64,000 bases of DNA from Balneola vulgaris DSM 17893 (GCF_000375465.1 NZ_AQXH01000004.1:1-64000); one strand, 5' to 3'. Shown: positions 35,799-45,674, counted from the stretch's first letter. A program made the numbers and translations. The notes: generated by a model from the letters alone, not told the origin.

Positions 35799-37361
35799 TC
35801 AATCTAGGATGTAATTCTTTGCTATTTCATTGAATTCATTGACTTCCGAGCGTATCCAATCAGAATCTTTACCTAACTCATCGGCCATAATAGTGGCTAC
35901 TTTTTCAGCCATTTCAACACATGCTTTGGCATTCAATAGAAGGGCTCGTGTTCTGCGTGATAAAATATCCTCTAATGTCTGTGCCATTTCATTTCGAAGT
36001 GCCCAAATCACTTCACCTACTACAAAAGGCAGCGCAGGGTGAAGCTTCTCTTTATAACTCTCATCCTCTTCAAGCAAAGCATCAAAAGCCACTCGATCAG
36101 ATCCATAAACAGAATGAGCATCGCTACGATCTACATTTTTAAGCCAACCATGTATTCTAAGATTCTTAGTGCCCGACTTTTTAAACTCTAGTCCGGCCAC
36201 AACCGATGCTTGATCAATGGTATCCTCAGCCATCTTTCGGTAGGTAGTCCATTTACCGCCTGCGATAGTTACCAAGCCTGATTCAGACACTTGTAGATGA
36301 TGGCTCCTTGATATTTCTGAAGTATTCTTAGCATCAGCAGGTTTAACCAACGGACGCAACCCAGCAAATACACTTTGCACATCCGATCGCTCAGGGTTTT
36401 TAGCTAGATATTGTTTGGCATGGCGTAATACAAATTCAATTTCTTCCTCTAAGGCCACCGGCTCAAGACTTGGTTTATCAATTGGGGTATCTGTAGTTCC
36501 AACTATTGCTTTACCATGCCAAGGCACTGCAAAAAGTACACGCCCATCATCGGTATGAGGAACCATGATAGCAGCATCACCTGGTAAAAACTCTTTGTCG
36601 AGTACTAGGTGTATACCTTGAGCACATTGTATCATATTTTGATGGCCTTGGTCATCCATCTTAAGAATACTGTCTGAAAATATTCCCGTGGCATTTACGA
36701 CCACTCTAGCGTTTATCTTAAACTCTTCTCCATTGATATGATCTTGTGCTACTAGCCCTTCTACAAAACCTGATCCATTCTTTATAAGACTCTTTACCTT
36801 CATATAATTAAGTGGAATAGCGCCTTCATCAGCTGCCGTTTGGGCTAGATTAATGGCTAAACGGGCATCATCAAATTGTCCATCATAATAGATAACGCCT
36901 CCTCTAAGTCCTTCTGGCTCAAGTGTGGGTATCTTTTCAAGCACCTCTTTTTTCGTCAGACTTTCAGACTTCTTGATGCCAAGCTTTCCTGCTAAAGCAT
37001 CATATACTTTCATTCCTATACCATAGAAAGGTCCGTTCCACCACTCGTAACTTGGAACAATAAAGGATTGATGGCTCACCAAATGAGGCGCATTTTGAAT
37101 CATTAAACCTCGCTCGTGCAATGCTTCAATCACAAGCGATACATCCCCTTGCTGCAGATACCTAACACCACCATGCACGAGCTTTGTACTTCGGCTTGAA
37201 GTGCCCTTTGCAAAATCAGCCATTTCCAACAATAGGGTTTTATACCCTCTTGAAGCGGCATCAACGGCACAACCTAAACCCGTTGCCCCCCCACCTACAA
37301 TCACGATGTCCCAATAATCATTAAACGACCGAACTTGATCTACATACTCTGCTCTATTCAT
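35799..37361 (-). CDS. glpD: Aerobic glycerol-3-phosphate dehydrogenase
   Basis: Membrane-associated FAD enzyme oxidising glycerol-3-phosphate to dihydroxyacetone phosphate and feeding electrons to quinone; 520 aa. The FAD motif DIVIVGGGATGLGCAVDAASRG is at 19-40. GTSSRSTKLVHGGVRYLQQGD is near 53 and GGKWTTYRKMAEDTID near 360. The C-terminal helical domain is present. It sits between glpK, 19 bp upstream, and glsA, 1 bp downstream. Confidence 0.96.
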   Translation of the reverse strand: MNRAEYVDQVRSFNDYWDIVIVGGGATGLGCAVDAASRGYKTLLLEMADFAKGTSSRSTKLVHGGVRYLQQGDVSLVIEALHERGLMIQNAPHLVSHQSFIVPSYEWWNGPFYGIGMKVYDALAGKLGIKKSESLTKKEVLEKIPTLEPEGLRGGVIYYDGQFDDARLAINLAQTAADEGAIPLNYMKVKSLIKNGSGFVEGLVAQDHINGEEFKINARVVVNATGIFSDSILKMDDQGHQNMIQCAQGIHLVLDKEFLPGDAAIMVPHTDDGRVLFAVPWHGKAIVGTTDTPIDKPSLEPVALEEEIEFVLRHAKQYLAKNPERSDVQSVFAGLRPLVKPADAKNTSEISRSHHLQVSESGLVTIAGGKWTTYRKMAEDTIDQASVVAGLEFKKSGTKNLRIHGWLKNVDRSDAHSVYGSDRVAFDALLEEDESYKEKLHPALPFVVGEVIWALRNEMAQTLEDILSRRTRALLLNAKACVEMAEKVATIMADELGKDSDWIRSEVNEFNEIAKNYILD

Positions 37362-37380
37362 AATTTGTATTCGATGGGTG

Positions 37381-38877
37381 TTAATCTATCCAGTTTTTAC
37401 TCTTACCAACGGCTTGGTTCCATTTTTTCATTCGTTGGTCCACTTCATCATCCTTCATGCTTGGGGTGAACTTCTTTTCTTCTTTCCATAGTCGTTGAAG
37501 TTCTTCAGTTGAATCCCAAAATCCTACGGCTAATCCCGCTAGGTATGCGGCTCCTAATGCAGTTGTTTCCAAAATCTCCGGTCGTACTATGGGTATGCGT
37601 AAGATATCTGATTGAAACTGCATCAATAGATTGTTTCCTGTCGCGCCTCCATCTACTCGTAGTTCTTTTATCTCGATGCCTGAATCTGCTTCCATAGCTA
37701 GCAACACATCTCTTACTTGATATGCTATGCCTTCGAGTGCCGCTCGTGCTATATGTCCAGCGGTGGTAGCACGGGTTAACCCATAGATTGCTCCTCTGGC
37801 TTTTTGATCCCAATGTGGAGCTCCTAAACCTGCAAATGCTGGAACCATGAACACGCCTCCGTTATCCTCTTCGGTTTCAGCAAGGGCTTCTATATCCGAT
37901 GATTTTTCTATGATACCCAAACCATCTCTTAACCATTGAACCACGGCTCCGGCTATAAATATGGATCCTTCTAAGGCATACTCTACCTTCCCGTTGATAC
38001 TCCAGGCAATGGTGGTTAATAGCTTGTTTTCCGACTCTATGATTTCCTCTCCGGTATTAAACATGATGAAAGAACCGGTACCATAGGTGTTTTTGAGCAT
38101 ACCGGGCTCTAAACACATCTGTCCAAACAATGCCGCCTGCTGATCGCCTGCTATTCCCGTAATAGGGAGTTCTAATTTTGAATCCATTAGAACAGCTTTT
38201 GCAATGTCTGCACTTGATTCAACAACTTCAGGTAACATTGCCGACGGGATTTCCATCAATTCCAGTAGTTCATCATCCCATTTCTTCTCACGGATGTTAT
38301 AAAGCATCGTTCTAGAAGCATTGGTCATATCAGTTACATGAGACTTCCCCTTTGTTAGATTCCAAACCAACCAACTATCAATGGTTCCAAAAGCTAGTTT
38401 GCCTTCATCGGCTTTTTCTCTAGCTCCGTCTACATTTTCTAAGACCCACTTTACTTTAGTGCCCGAGAAATAACTATCTACAATTAATCCTGTTTTCTTT
38501 TTTATGGGTTCAACCCAACCATCCTCTTTTAAAGAATCGCAATAATCGGAGGTTCTTCGGTCTTGCCAAACAATGGCATTATAAATGGGCTTACCCGACT
38601 CTTTATCCCAAACAACCGTGGTTTCTCGTTGATTGGTAATTCCTATAGCCGCGATTTCATTACCGTCGATATCATTTTCAGATAAAGCGGTATGGATTAC
38701 CTCTTGTTGAGTATGCCATATTTCTTCCGCATCATGCTCTACCCAGCCATCATTTGGGAAGTGCTGTTTGAACTCCTTTTGTGATAAAGCAACGATCTTT
38801 CCTTTATGATCAAATATAATGGCTCGAGAACTCGTCGTCCCTTGATCTATCGATAGAATATATTTTTTCTCAGCCAT
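37381..38877 (-). CDS. glpK: Glycerol kinase
   Basis: Phosphorylates glycerol to glycerol-3-phosphate; 498 aa FGGY-family kinase. The N-terminal phosphate-binding [32 protein letters not shown] near 80 and [16 protein letters not shown] near 263 are present. The glycerol-binding [10 protein letters not shown] is intact. It is 6 bp downstream of a cyanophycinase gene and upstream of glpD. No glpF facilitator gene is in the window. Confidence 0.97.
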   Translation of the reverse strand: MAEKKYILSIDQGTTSSRAIIFDHKGKIVALSQKEFKQHFPNDGWVEHDAEEIWHTQQEVIHTALSENDIDGNEIAAIGITNQRETTVVWDKESGKPIYNAIVWQDRRTSDYCDSLKEDGWVEPIKKKTGLIVDSYFSGTKVKWVLENVDGAREKADEGKLAFGTIDSWLVWNLTKGKSHVTDMTNASRTMLYNIREKKWDDELLELMEIPSAMLPEVVESSADIAKAVLMDSKLELPITGIAGDQQAALFGQMCLEPGMLKNTYGTGSFIMFNTGEEIIESENKLLTTIAWSINGKVEYALEGSIFIAGAVVQWLRDGLGIIEKSSDIEALAETEEDNGGVFMVPAFAGLGAPHWDQKARGAIYGLTRATTAGHIARAALEGIAYQVRDVLLAMEADSGIEIKELRVDGGATGNNLLMQFQSDILRIPIVRPEILETTALGAAYLAGLAVGFWDSTEELQRLWKEEKKFTPSMKDDEVDQRMKKWNQAVGKSKNWID

Positions 38878-38883
38878 TTAGCT

Positions 38884-39771
38884 TTAGTTTTGAATTACTC
38901 TTCGATTTGTGAGGTCATACTTTTGACCTTCTTTCAACATATAAAACTCTCTCGATCCTTCTGGCAACTGATATACCGTATCTCTTTCGGCCGACCATCG
39001 GGTACCATCGTACATCACTACATAGCTTTCGCCAATTACTTCAAACCAATCTCCATGTACTACTATTCCCGTGTTTTCGTCTAAACCTATACCTAACAAC
39101 TCGGGTTTATGATCTAGAATTTCAAACATATCAAACTGGCGATTACGAGCGAATAGGTGCTGATCTATGGCCACGTTTGTTAAGAATCCCAGCCCTTCTT
39201 CATGATCGCCCATCATAACTGTATTTGTTTGAGTATCGCCCCTTGCTAGGTAGGAACCTTGTATGGTTGCCCCTGCAGAAGACCCTGCAACAACTCCGCC
39301 ACGCTCTAAGAGCTTATTAAATTCTTGATGTGCTTTAGTGTTTAAAAAACCATCTGCAATACGCCATTGTCGACCGCCCGTAAACCATACACCCGTCGCT
39401 TTTTTTATAGGAGCAATGAAATCCTCTCGGTTTGCAACCGTGGGATCTTCTGTATTCAATACATGAATGTTTTTTACTCCCATTTGTATAAAAGGAGCTT
39501 TTAACCGCTCATAATTAGGATCTCTTCGCTTTATATTTTCTTCGCCCTGAGCTGTTGGCACAATGATAATGGTAGCATCCTTTCCTCCAGCATATTCAAT
39601 GAATTTTTGGCGGAATATTTCTGAGCGTGCCGACCCACCAATAATAATAAGCTTTCCATTCTCCGGTCCTTTTGTAATGGACTCTTGAGAAGTACTTTGA
39701 GCTTGTGTAGCACTAGGGTTCAATCCCAGTACGAGAAAAGAAGCAATAACAGCTTTTAATAGGTTCTTCAT
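38884..39771 (-). CDS. Exported cyanophycinase-like S51 peptidase
   Basis: 295-aa serine peptidase of the dipeptidase E/cyanophycinase clan. The signal peptide MKNLLKAVIASFLVLGLNPS (cleaved near ATQA) predicts secretion. The nucleophile elbow GGVVAGSSAGATIQGS is near residue 158, with a GGSARS motif at 46 and GIGLDENTGIVV near 234. Cyanophycinases release beta-Asp-Arg from multi-L-arginyl-poly-aspartate; secreted forms are thought to scavenge it. Tight linkage (6 bp) to glpK is functionally puzzling. Confidence 0.9.
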   Translation of the reverse strand: MKNLLKAVIASFLVLGLNPSATQAQSTSQESITKGPENGKLIIIGGSARSEIFRQKFIEYAGGKDATIIIVPTAQGEENIKRRDPNYERLKAPFIQMGVKNIHVLNTEDPTVANREDFIAPIKKATGVWFTGGRQWRIADGFLNTKAHQEFNKLLERGGVVAGSSAGATIQGSYLARGDTQTNTVMMGDHEEGLGFLTNVAIDQHLFARNRQFDMFEILDHKPELLGIGLDENTGIVVHGDWFEVIGESYVVMYDGTRWSAERDTVYQLPEGSREFYMLKEGQKYDLTNRRVIQN

Positions 39772-39849
39772 AACATCATTAATTTTAGTTTTGGATAAGA
39801 TGTTTCAAAAAAAGCAGAACCTAAAACTAAAAATACGGGCGCTTTACTC

Positions 39850-40752
39850 TTAGTGCCCTAACTTTGTTTTATATTCCTGCATCGCATGTTTGTATGCACG
39901 CTCTCCTACATTCACTAAATCTCTTGCTTTATGAAATTCGAAAGTGTCGCAGGTGTTTCTAGGTATCCTAACTAGAATATCTGGTTGGTGGTATTCGATC
40001 ATTACTTTGGTGAGCTGATCTTGAGTGAAGCTAAAAGTGCTTTCCATCAATTCGAATAGATTAAACGATTCCTTTTCAGGTTCATCTTCTTTGGGCTCAC
40101 TCCTAGCCAGTTCTTTTATAGAATTAGGTAAGAGGTTTTCGAACCAACTTGGCTTATGAACTTCTTTCTCATTGCGTTTCAATAGCAGCTCTTCAATAAT
40201 GGTTCGTGAATTTATATCTACCGCTACTACTATGGCGTCATCCTGCTTATTAACTAAGTTTATAGGCAAAGGATTTAACACCCCACCATCTACTAAAACC
40301 TTTCCATCATACACTACGGGTGTAAAAATACCTGGTATAGAAACCGAAGCTCTGAGGGCTTTAAATAAATCTCCCTCTTTAAAGTACACCTCTTCATTGT
40401 GCTTCATATCTGTAGCAACGGCGGTAAAAGGAATCTTAAAGTCTTCAATGTGTTGAGGCCCTGTAACTTCCATGTGCTTACTGAATAACCGCTCTCCTTT
40501 TACAAAGCCTTGGCCGGTAAATGTAAAGTCGAGTAACTCAAACACTCGTTTTTTAGTAAGGGTGAAAAGCCATTCTTTATATTCAGATAATTGTCCTGCA
40601 CAGTATATACCCCCTACCACAGCGCCCATCGAACAGCCTATAACTTCGACTATCTCGAACCCCTCTTTTTCGAGCTGTTCAATTACGCCTATATGAGCAA
40701 TACCTCTTGCCCCGCCTGAGCCTAGCACTAAATGTACTTTCTTTTTCATCAT
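39850..40752 (-). CDS. Patatin-like phospholipase
   Basis: 300-aa lipid acyl hydrolase. The oxyanion loop GSGGARGIAHIGVIEQL is at 12-28, the nucleophile elbow GCSMGAVVGGIY is near 39, and the catalytic DGG in VLVDGGVLNPLPINLV near 155 completes the Ser-Asp dyad. No signal peptide is seen, so it is cytoplasmic or membrane-associated (RssA-like). A Glu/Lys-rich insertion near 215-235 is variable. It is 97 bp (39772 to 39849) upstream of the cyanophycinase. Confidence 0.94.
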   Translation of the reverse strand: MMKKKVHLVLGSGGARGIAHIGVIEQLEKEGFEIVEVIGCSMGAVVGGIYCAGQLSEYKEWLFTLTKKRVFELLDFTFTGQGFVKGERLFSKHMEVTGPQHIEDFKIPFTAVATDMKHNEEVYFKEGDLFKALRASVSIPGIFTPVVYDGKVLVDGGVLNPLPINLVNKQDDAIVVAVDINSRTIIEELLLKRNEKEVHKPSWFENLLPNSIKELARSEPKEDEPEKESFNLFELMESTFSFTQDQLTKVMIEYHQPDILVRIPRNTCDTFEFHKARDLVNVGERAYKHAMQEYKTKLGH

Positions 40753-40759
40753 TCCCTCT

Positions 40760-42226
40760 TTAGTTCACAGAACAACTGGCATATTTTTCTGCCATTCGAA
40801 CAAGTTCCCAATAGGGTGGCTTATAGCCTTTTTCTTGATAGAATGTTTCTGATTCTAGCAATACTTTTTCTTTAATGGTTTTATGCTCCTCAACAAAGGT
40901 ATTGTTCTTTAAAGCCTGCGTGGCACTCATCCCCTCCGGAATTATACTTGCCTTCCCAAATCGATTCATTAGCCAACTATAGCCTTTTATAACTCTAGCT
41001 ACGGGCAACATGAATGGATTATGCTCTACTTTATCCCCTTGGCTAGCACACATAAGCATGGCATCTATAACAGCATTGTATACATGATCATCCCAAAGCG
41101 ACTCATTGCTTCTCCATTCAGCCACAACACTTAATTGAGAATCATACTCTAAATCTGAAGGCATTTGTGTTCTGAAATATTCTACACCAAATGTATTCAA
41201 CAAACTCACCACACCGGTTGATGAAAGGGTAGATTCATTTTCCCATAATTGAATACCATACTTGGCATAGGCTGTTGAACCTACTTCTGAACAAAACATC
41301 GCTTCATCATCATAAAAGTTCATCTTGAAATCATAGGGTATATGTCGATTTTGAACTTCTTCAAATATCCATTTTGCTGCTTTATGTGGAAGCATTGGAT
41401 CTTCTTGAAGTGCTTCTAAATCCGCACGAGGTCGAACTACCATAAACCGTAGTTTTCGATCGTTGATGTATTCATCTAATCTAGCAATAGCTACTCCTCG
41501 TTCAATATGAGCTTCAATGAAATACGGAATGTTCGTTCCCTCTTCTATATAAATAAGAGCTACATGAGAGAAATTACCTGGATAATCATTTCCTCTTGAT
41601 ATCAAAGCCGACACTTCAGCCCCACCCCGTGATACTAATAAATCACCACTATGCACTTTAATCCCTAAAACTTGAGTAGATGGTGTTTCTGAAGGCTCAT
41701 CTTGAACATGTAGTACAGGGTCTATAGCATCATATGATTGAAGTAATACTTCTTCAACAGCAGCGCGCATTCCATATAACATTTGATAAATGAGCTCTCT
41801 TTGAGAATGTTGGCTTAGGTCCCAATTAATCGATGCCTGCTTTATTTTCCTTCGGGCATCGTTGTACATCTCTAAATAATTAGGATGTATTTCTTTTGAA
41901 GCGGCAATTCGAGTTGAAAGCTCAAAGTAGCTATTCAAAAAGTGCCCCAACTCTTGGTCGTTCGCTATTGATGTTGAATCTATTTGATCGAGTAAGTCAC
42001 GCGATTCTTGGAGGTAATATTCAATCTGTAGATTTAAGGAATCCCTTTCTAACCGAGTATACTGTGTAAACTGCTCCTCCAATTCATCCCATTTATCATC
42101 TTTATCCCAAATGAATGGTACCGCATTTCCCTCCTCTTCAATAGGAATAGCAGCGTTGTCGGGAATCAATAACACTCCGTAAAGTGCTATTATTACAAAA
42201 ACAGAGAGGTATATTTTTTTAAGCAT
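40760..42226 (-). CDS. Membrane-anchored YiiX-type papain-fold (C92) hydrolase
   Basis: 488 aa with an N-terminal hydrophobic anchor or signal (IYLSVFVIIALYGVLLIP). A helical region spans about 40-170. From about 185 to 345 there is a permuted NlpC/P60-like domain (YiiX/C92, DUF830). GDLLVSRGG begins the fold, FSHVALIYIE carries the conserved His, and AMFCSEVGSTAYAKYG carries the Cys. The C-terminal 100 residues are extra. Likely an envelope amidase or thioesterase acting on peptidoglycan or lipids; the substrate cannot be told from sequence. It is 7 bp upstream of the patatin gene. Confidence 0.82.
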   Translation of the reverse strand: MLKKIYLSVFVIIALYGVLLIPDNAAIPIEEEGNAVPFIWDKDDKWDELEEQFTQYTRLERDSLNLQIEYYLQESRDLLDQIDSTSIANDQELGHFLNSYFELSTRIAASKEIHPNYLEMYNDARRKIKQASINWDLSQHSQRELIYQMLYGMRAAVEEVLLQSYDAIDPVLHVQDEPSETPSTQVLGIKVHSGDLLVSRGGAEVSALISRGNDYPGNFSHVALIYIEEGTNIPYFIEAHIERGVAIARLDEYINDRKLRFMVVRPRADLEALQEDPMLPHKAAKWIFEEVQNRHIPYDFKMNFYDDEAMFCSEVGSTAYAKYGIQLWENESTLSSTGVVSLLNTFGVEYFRTQMPSDLEYDSQLSVVAEWRSNESLWDDHVYNAVIDAMLMCASQGDKVEHNPFMLPVARVIKGYSWLMNRFGKASIIPEGMSATQALKNNTFVEEHKTIKEKVLLESETFYQEKGYKPPYWELVRMAEKYASCSVN

Positions 42227-42259
42227 ATTTGAATATATAGAAAATGCTGTGCAATGCTT

Positions 42260-43147
42260 CTAAAGGATATCTAGTAAGGTGTTTTTTACCTCCAAGATAC
42301 TATTCACATCCTTAAACATATTCGCTCCTTGCCCATATACAAATAGTGGGACTTCATTTCTGGTATGTGTTTTAACAGATAAATCTTCCAGATTCCCATG
42401 ATCACTACTAATGATAAGGGTGTCATTTGAATTCATCCCTTTTAAAAGGTGCAATAGAAACTCATTTAAGGGCTTTAAAACACGTTGGGCATTTTCTTCC
42501 TTTTTCGAATGCCCGGCTTTATCTGTTAAATAGTATTCATAGAGCACCAAGTCTTTAATCTGAAGCATATTTAACACTCGATTTGCTGCTTCACGAGTGT
42601 CTATTTTTGGGATATCAATATTTAGTTGTTCTCGCCAGGCATTTTGAACAATCTCGGCCGTAAGCGCTAACCCTGCTTTAATCTCTTCTGTTGAATTTAA
42701 AGGAAGCCCTGCACTTTTCGTCATTAGGGTAGTACAACTCCATCTATTTCTTTTTTGTGCATGTTCAAAGAATATGGGTGGGTATGCATTCATGAAATAA
42801 GCTTCCTTTCCCAATTGATTTACATCATTAAAAATGGAGTCTTTCTTTAAAAAGTGTTTTATACCTGAGTGAGGAAAAGGTCCAAAATGTTTACCTATTT
42901 CTTTAGCTGCATTTTGCCCAGTAAATAATGCGGTTTGTCCTGTACCACTTTGAGGTAAGCCTTCTACTCCAAGATTTGCATCAATCCCTTTGTACAGTTG
43001 TTTATCTGTTACATAATTAGGGGCCTTTTTGAAATAATTACCATTCGATAGGATTTCAAAACTTTCATAGGTGTTTGTATAAAAAGGATTTTCATTTCCT
43101 TTGTTGCCTAAGCCAATACCATCAATAAATAGAAATAGTACACTCAA
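42260..43147 (-). CDS. Alkaline-phosphatase-superfamily metalloenzyme (phosphopentomutase-like)
   Basis: 295-aa protein of the iPGM/phosphopentomutase-like metalloenzyme group. LFLFIDGIGLGNKGNENPF at the N-terminus has the first metal ligands. PQSGTGQTALFTGQNAAKEIG near 80 carries the nucleophile Thr or Ser region. DKAGHSKKEENAQRVL near 207 and ISSDHGNLEDLS near 243 complete the metal site. It is shorter than true phosphoglycerate mutase and lacks its inserted domain, so the substrate is unknown. It begins 1 bp after dtd ends. Confidence 0.82.
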   Translation of the reverse strand: MSVLFLFIDGIGLGNKGNENPFYTNTYESFEILSNGNYFKKAPNYVTDKQLYKGIDANLGVEGLPQSGTGQTALFTGQNAAKEIGKHFGPFPHSGIKHFLKKDSIFNDVNQLGKEAYFMNAYPPIFFEHAQKRNRWSCTTLMTKSAGLPLNSTEEIKAGLALTAEIVQNAWREQLNIDIPKIDTREAANRVLNMLQIKDLVLYEYYLTDKAGHSKKEENAQRVLKPLNEFLLHLLKGMNSNDTLIISSDHGNLEDLSVKTHTRNEVPLFVYGQGANMFKDVNSILEVKNTLLDIL

Positions 43148-43148
43148 A

Positions 43149-43589
43149 TTACTTCTCCAATATTAAGGTTACCGGCCCATCATTAACGAGTTCAACTTCC
43201 ATCATTGCACCAAATTGACCGGTTTGAATATTCAATGATGATTGCTCTTTAAAATATTGAACCATCTCTTCATAATAGGGCTCAGCAAATTCAGGACGAG
43301 CTGCTTCTATGAAACTTGGGCGCGTTCCTTTTTTAGCATCTCCATATAGTGTGAATTGAGAAACCACGAGCAATCCTCCCTCAACATCCTGAACAGATTT
43401 ATTCATTTTCCCTTCTTCATCTTCGAAAATGCGGAGTTTCAGAATCTTATTACACATCCATTCTAATGACTTTCTATCATCCTGCTCATGAATCCCAACC
43501 AGAAGTAATAAACCTTTTTCAATGGCCCCGGTTATTTCTTTTCCAACGGTTACAGATGCTGAACTTACGCGCTGAACTACTACTTTCAT
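43149..43589 (-). CDS. dtd: D-aminoacyl-tRNA deacylase
   Basis: Removes D-amino acids (and Gly) mischarged on tRNA; 146 aa. The signatures are MKVVVQRVSSASVTVG at the N-terminus, SQFTLYGDAKKGTRPSF near 77 and the cis-Gly-Pro region VELVNDGPVTLILE at the C-terminus. First gene of a long minus-strand series and the left boundary of the candidate replication-origin spacer. Confidence 0.96.
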   Translation of the reverse strand: MKVVVQRVSSASVTVGKEITGAIEKGLLLLVGIHEQDDRKSLEWMCNKILKLRIFEDEEGKMNKSVQDVEGGLLVVSQFTLYGDAKKGTRPSFIEAARPEFAEPYYEEMVQYFKEQSSLNIQTGQFGAMMEVELVNDGPVTLILEK

Positions 43590-44024
43590 GAATGTGAATA
43601 ATGTTAATTACTATGTGGATTACTGTTGTACAAAAACTGGATAACTATTTACCCTCAAAGTTCTCAACAAGTTTCCACAAAAAACTGGGGTAATCAACAT
43701 CCAAAAAGAATAACTTTTGGTGTTGGCATAGGTAGATCAATTTTTATGTACAAAACAGGTGCGCTTGTTGATAACAAAAAAAGAGACTATTTAACCCTTT
43801 GATTTTACTATCAACATAATCCACATTGATATCCACATAGTTGTGTCAAGAAATGGGGAGAAAAAGGATAACTTTGTTTTCCACAAATCCACACTCTCTA
43901 TTACTATATATTAAATTTATAAATCTCATTTTGATTGTCTCTTAGGGTGTGGATAAGAATCAGAAAAAGAGCTTCAAAGATTTTTTTAAGACCGTATATT
44001 TGAGACAGAATTAAATTCATTCAT
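43590..44024. other. Candidate chromosomal replication origin (DnaA-box cluster)
   Basis: A 435-bp non-coding spacer between divergent genes. It contains a perfect DnaA box at 43948-43956 (TGTGGATAA). Five 8-of-9 matches lie at 43614-43622, 43766-43774, 43817-43825, 43829-43837 and 43877-43885. 7-of-9 sites occur at 43636, 43671, 43691, 43808 and 43885. Both orientations occur. An AT-rich tract (43897-43935, rich in tatatattaaatttata) between the clustered boxes and the perfect box could be an unwinding element. A TATATTTG at 43995-44002 may be the -7 element of the next gene. No dnaA gene is adjacent. Confidence 0.65.
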
Positions 44025-44543
44025 ATGGATCTGAGATACCCTATCGGAAATTTTGATTATGATGCACAACATCAATTCAGTGATGTAGCTTCATGGGTAG
44101 ATGATATTAGAACACTCCCCTCAAGAATAAGTTCCGCTATACAAACCTACTCTCAAGAAGAATTAGATACTACGTATCGCCCAGGTGGTTGGACGACCAC
44201 TCAAGTGATTCATCATTTAGGTGATAGCCACTTAAATTCTTTGATTCGTTTTAAACTGGCACTAACAGAAAAGAATCCGACCATTAAACCTTATGATGAA
44301 CAAGCTTGGACTTCATTAGGTGATTATGATGCATTGAGTATAGAGGATGGATTAACCTTACTTGAACTCATACATAAAAAGTGGGTAGCTGTTTTAGATC
44401 AAATGAATGAAGAAGATTTCAATAAAACATTCTTTCATCCTGAATCTGAGATTGAATATAGTTTATTGCAAGCAACAGCAATGTACGCTTGGCATGGAAA
44501 TCACCATTTAGGGCATATTCAACTCATCAAAAGAAACCAATAA
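44025..44543 (+). CDS. DinB/YfiT-type putative metal-dependent hydrolase
   Basis: 172-aa four-helix protein of the DinB superfamily, YfiT/bacillithiol-transferase-like branch. The metal-binding histidines are in TTTQVIHHLGDSHLNS (near 67) and AWHGNHHLGHI (near 158). Family members transfer or hydrolyse thiol conjugates, but the actual substrate here is unknown. The conserved start DLRYPIGNFDYD is typical. It lies next to the candidate origin and 42 bp before purM. Confidence 0.9.
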   Translation: MDLRYPIGNFDYDAQHQFSDVASWVDDIRTLPSRISSAIQTYSQEELDTTYRPGGWTTTQVIHHLGDSHLNSLIRFKLALTEKNPTIKPYDEQAWTSLGDYDALSIEDGLTLLELIHKKWVAVLDQMNEEDFNKTFFHPESEIEYSLLQATAMYAWHGNHHLGHIQLIKRNQ

Positions 44544-44585
44544 TTTTTAATACATCGGCCAGCGAGCCATTCAAATACTTTTATC

Positions 44586-45590
44586 ATGACTAAGAAAACT
44601 TTTACTTACAAAGATTCAGGCGTAGACATTAAAGCGGGTGAAGAATTAGTTGATTCAATTAAAGGTGTAGTTAAAGAAACTCATAGTTCTGCCGTGTTAT
44701 CTAACATTGGCGGTTTTGGTGGATTTTTTAAGCCTGAATTAGGCAACTTTAAAAATCCTGTATTTGTAAGCTCGGTAGATGGAGTTGGAACCAAGTTAAT
44801 TGTAGCCTTCAAAGCTGGTAAGTATGATACTGTTGGGCAAGATTTAGTAAACCACTGTATCAATGATATTGCTGTTTGTGGAGCACAACCACTGTTTTTC
44901 TTAGACTATTTCTCTACTGGAAAATTAGAGCAAAACGTTGGCTACGAAGTAATAAAAGGTTTTGCAACCGCTTGTAAAGAAAATGGTGTGGCGCTTATTG
45001 GTGGCGAAACAGCAGAGATGCCAGATATTTATGATCAAGGTGAATTTGATTTAGCCGGTACTATTGTAGGTATTGTAGATGAAGACAAAGTGATAAATGG
45101 GGCATCCATTCAAAAAGGCGATGTGTTATTAGGTTTCAAGAGTTCAGGACTTCATACCAATGGTTATTCGCTAGCAAGAAAAGTTCTATTCAGTAAATAT
45201 GATGTGAACGATTATGTAGAAGAGCTTGGAAGTACTGTAGCAGAAGAACTCCTTCAAATTCATAGATCTTACTTACCACTTATTACAGCTCTTAAAGAAT
45301 TAGAGGGTGTGAATGGTTTTTCTCATATCACTGGAGGGGGTATGGTAGGTAATACTAAAAGAATTTTACCTGAAGGATTAGCCCTTGATATCAATTGGGA
45401 TGGTTGGGAGCGACCTGCGGTTTATAAACTAATCCAAGAAATCGGCAATGTTCCTGAAGATGATATGCAAGCTACCTTTAACTTGGGAATTGGTTTAGTT
45501 ACGGTAGTTTCAGCCGATGCGGTTGATGCTGTAAAAGCCAAAGCTCAAGAATTAGGAGAAGAAGTATTTGAAGTTGGAGCTGTAGTTTAG
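44586..45590 (+). CDS. purM: Phosphoribosylformylglycinamidine cyclo-ligase
   Basis: AIR synthetase of purine biosynthesis, ATP-dependent ring closure of FGAM; 334 aa. TYKDSGVDIKAGEELVDSIK at the N-terminus, SSVDGVGTKLIVAF near 61, LIGGETAEMPDIY near 137 and HITGGGMVGNTKRILP near 250 are the PurM signatures. No other pur gene is in the window. A nested hairpin without a T-tract follows at 45632-45674. Confidence 0.97.
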   Translation: MTKKTFTYKDSGVDIKAGEELVDSIKGVVKETHSSAVLSNIGGFGGFFKPELGNFKNPVFVSSVDGVGTKLIVAFKAGKYDTVGQDLVNHCINDIAVCGAQPLFFLDYFSTGKLEQNVGYEVIKGFATACKENGVALIGGETAEMPDIYDQGEFDLAGTIVGIVDEDKVINGASIQKGDVLLGFKSSGLHTNGYSLARKVLFSKYDVNDYVEELGSTVAEELLQIHRSYLPLITALKELEGVNGFSHITGGGMVGNTKRILPEGLALDINWDGWERPAVYKLIQEIGNVPEDDMQATFNLGIGLVTVVSADAVDAVKAKAQELGEEVFEVGAVV

Positions 45591-45631
45591 CACTTCATTT
45601 TGCCGTTATAGTAGTTTTACGAAATTAAGTT

Positions 45632-45674
45632 AGAGTCCGATGAATTCTGGAACAACAGAAGGAGTTTGGACTCT
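45632..45674 (+). other. Nested hairpin downstream of purM
   Basis: Outer stem AGAGTCC/GGACTCT (45632-45638 and 45668-45674) and inner stem TTCTG/CAGAA (45645-45649 and 45656-45660, loop gaacaa). No T-tract follows, so it is not a standard terminator; it may be an mRNA 3' structure or a processing site. Confidence 0.35.
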
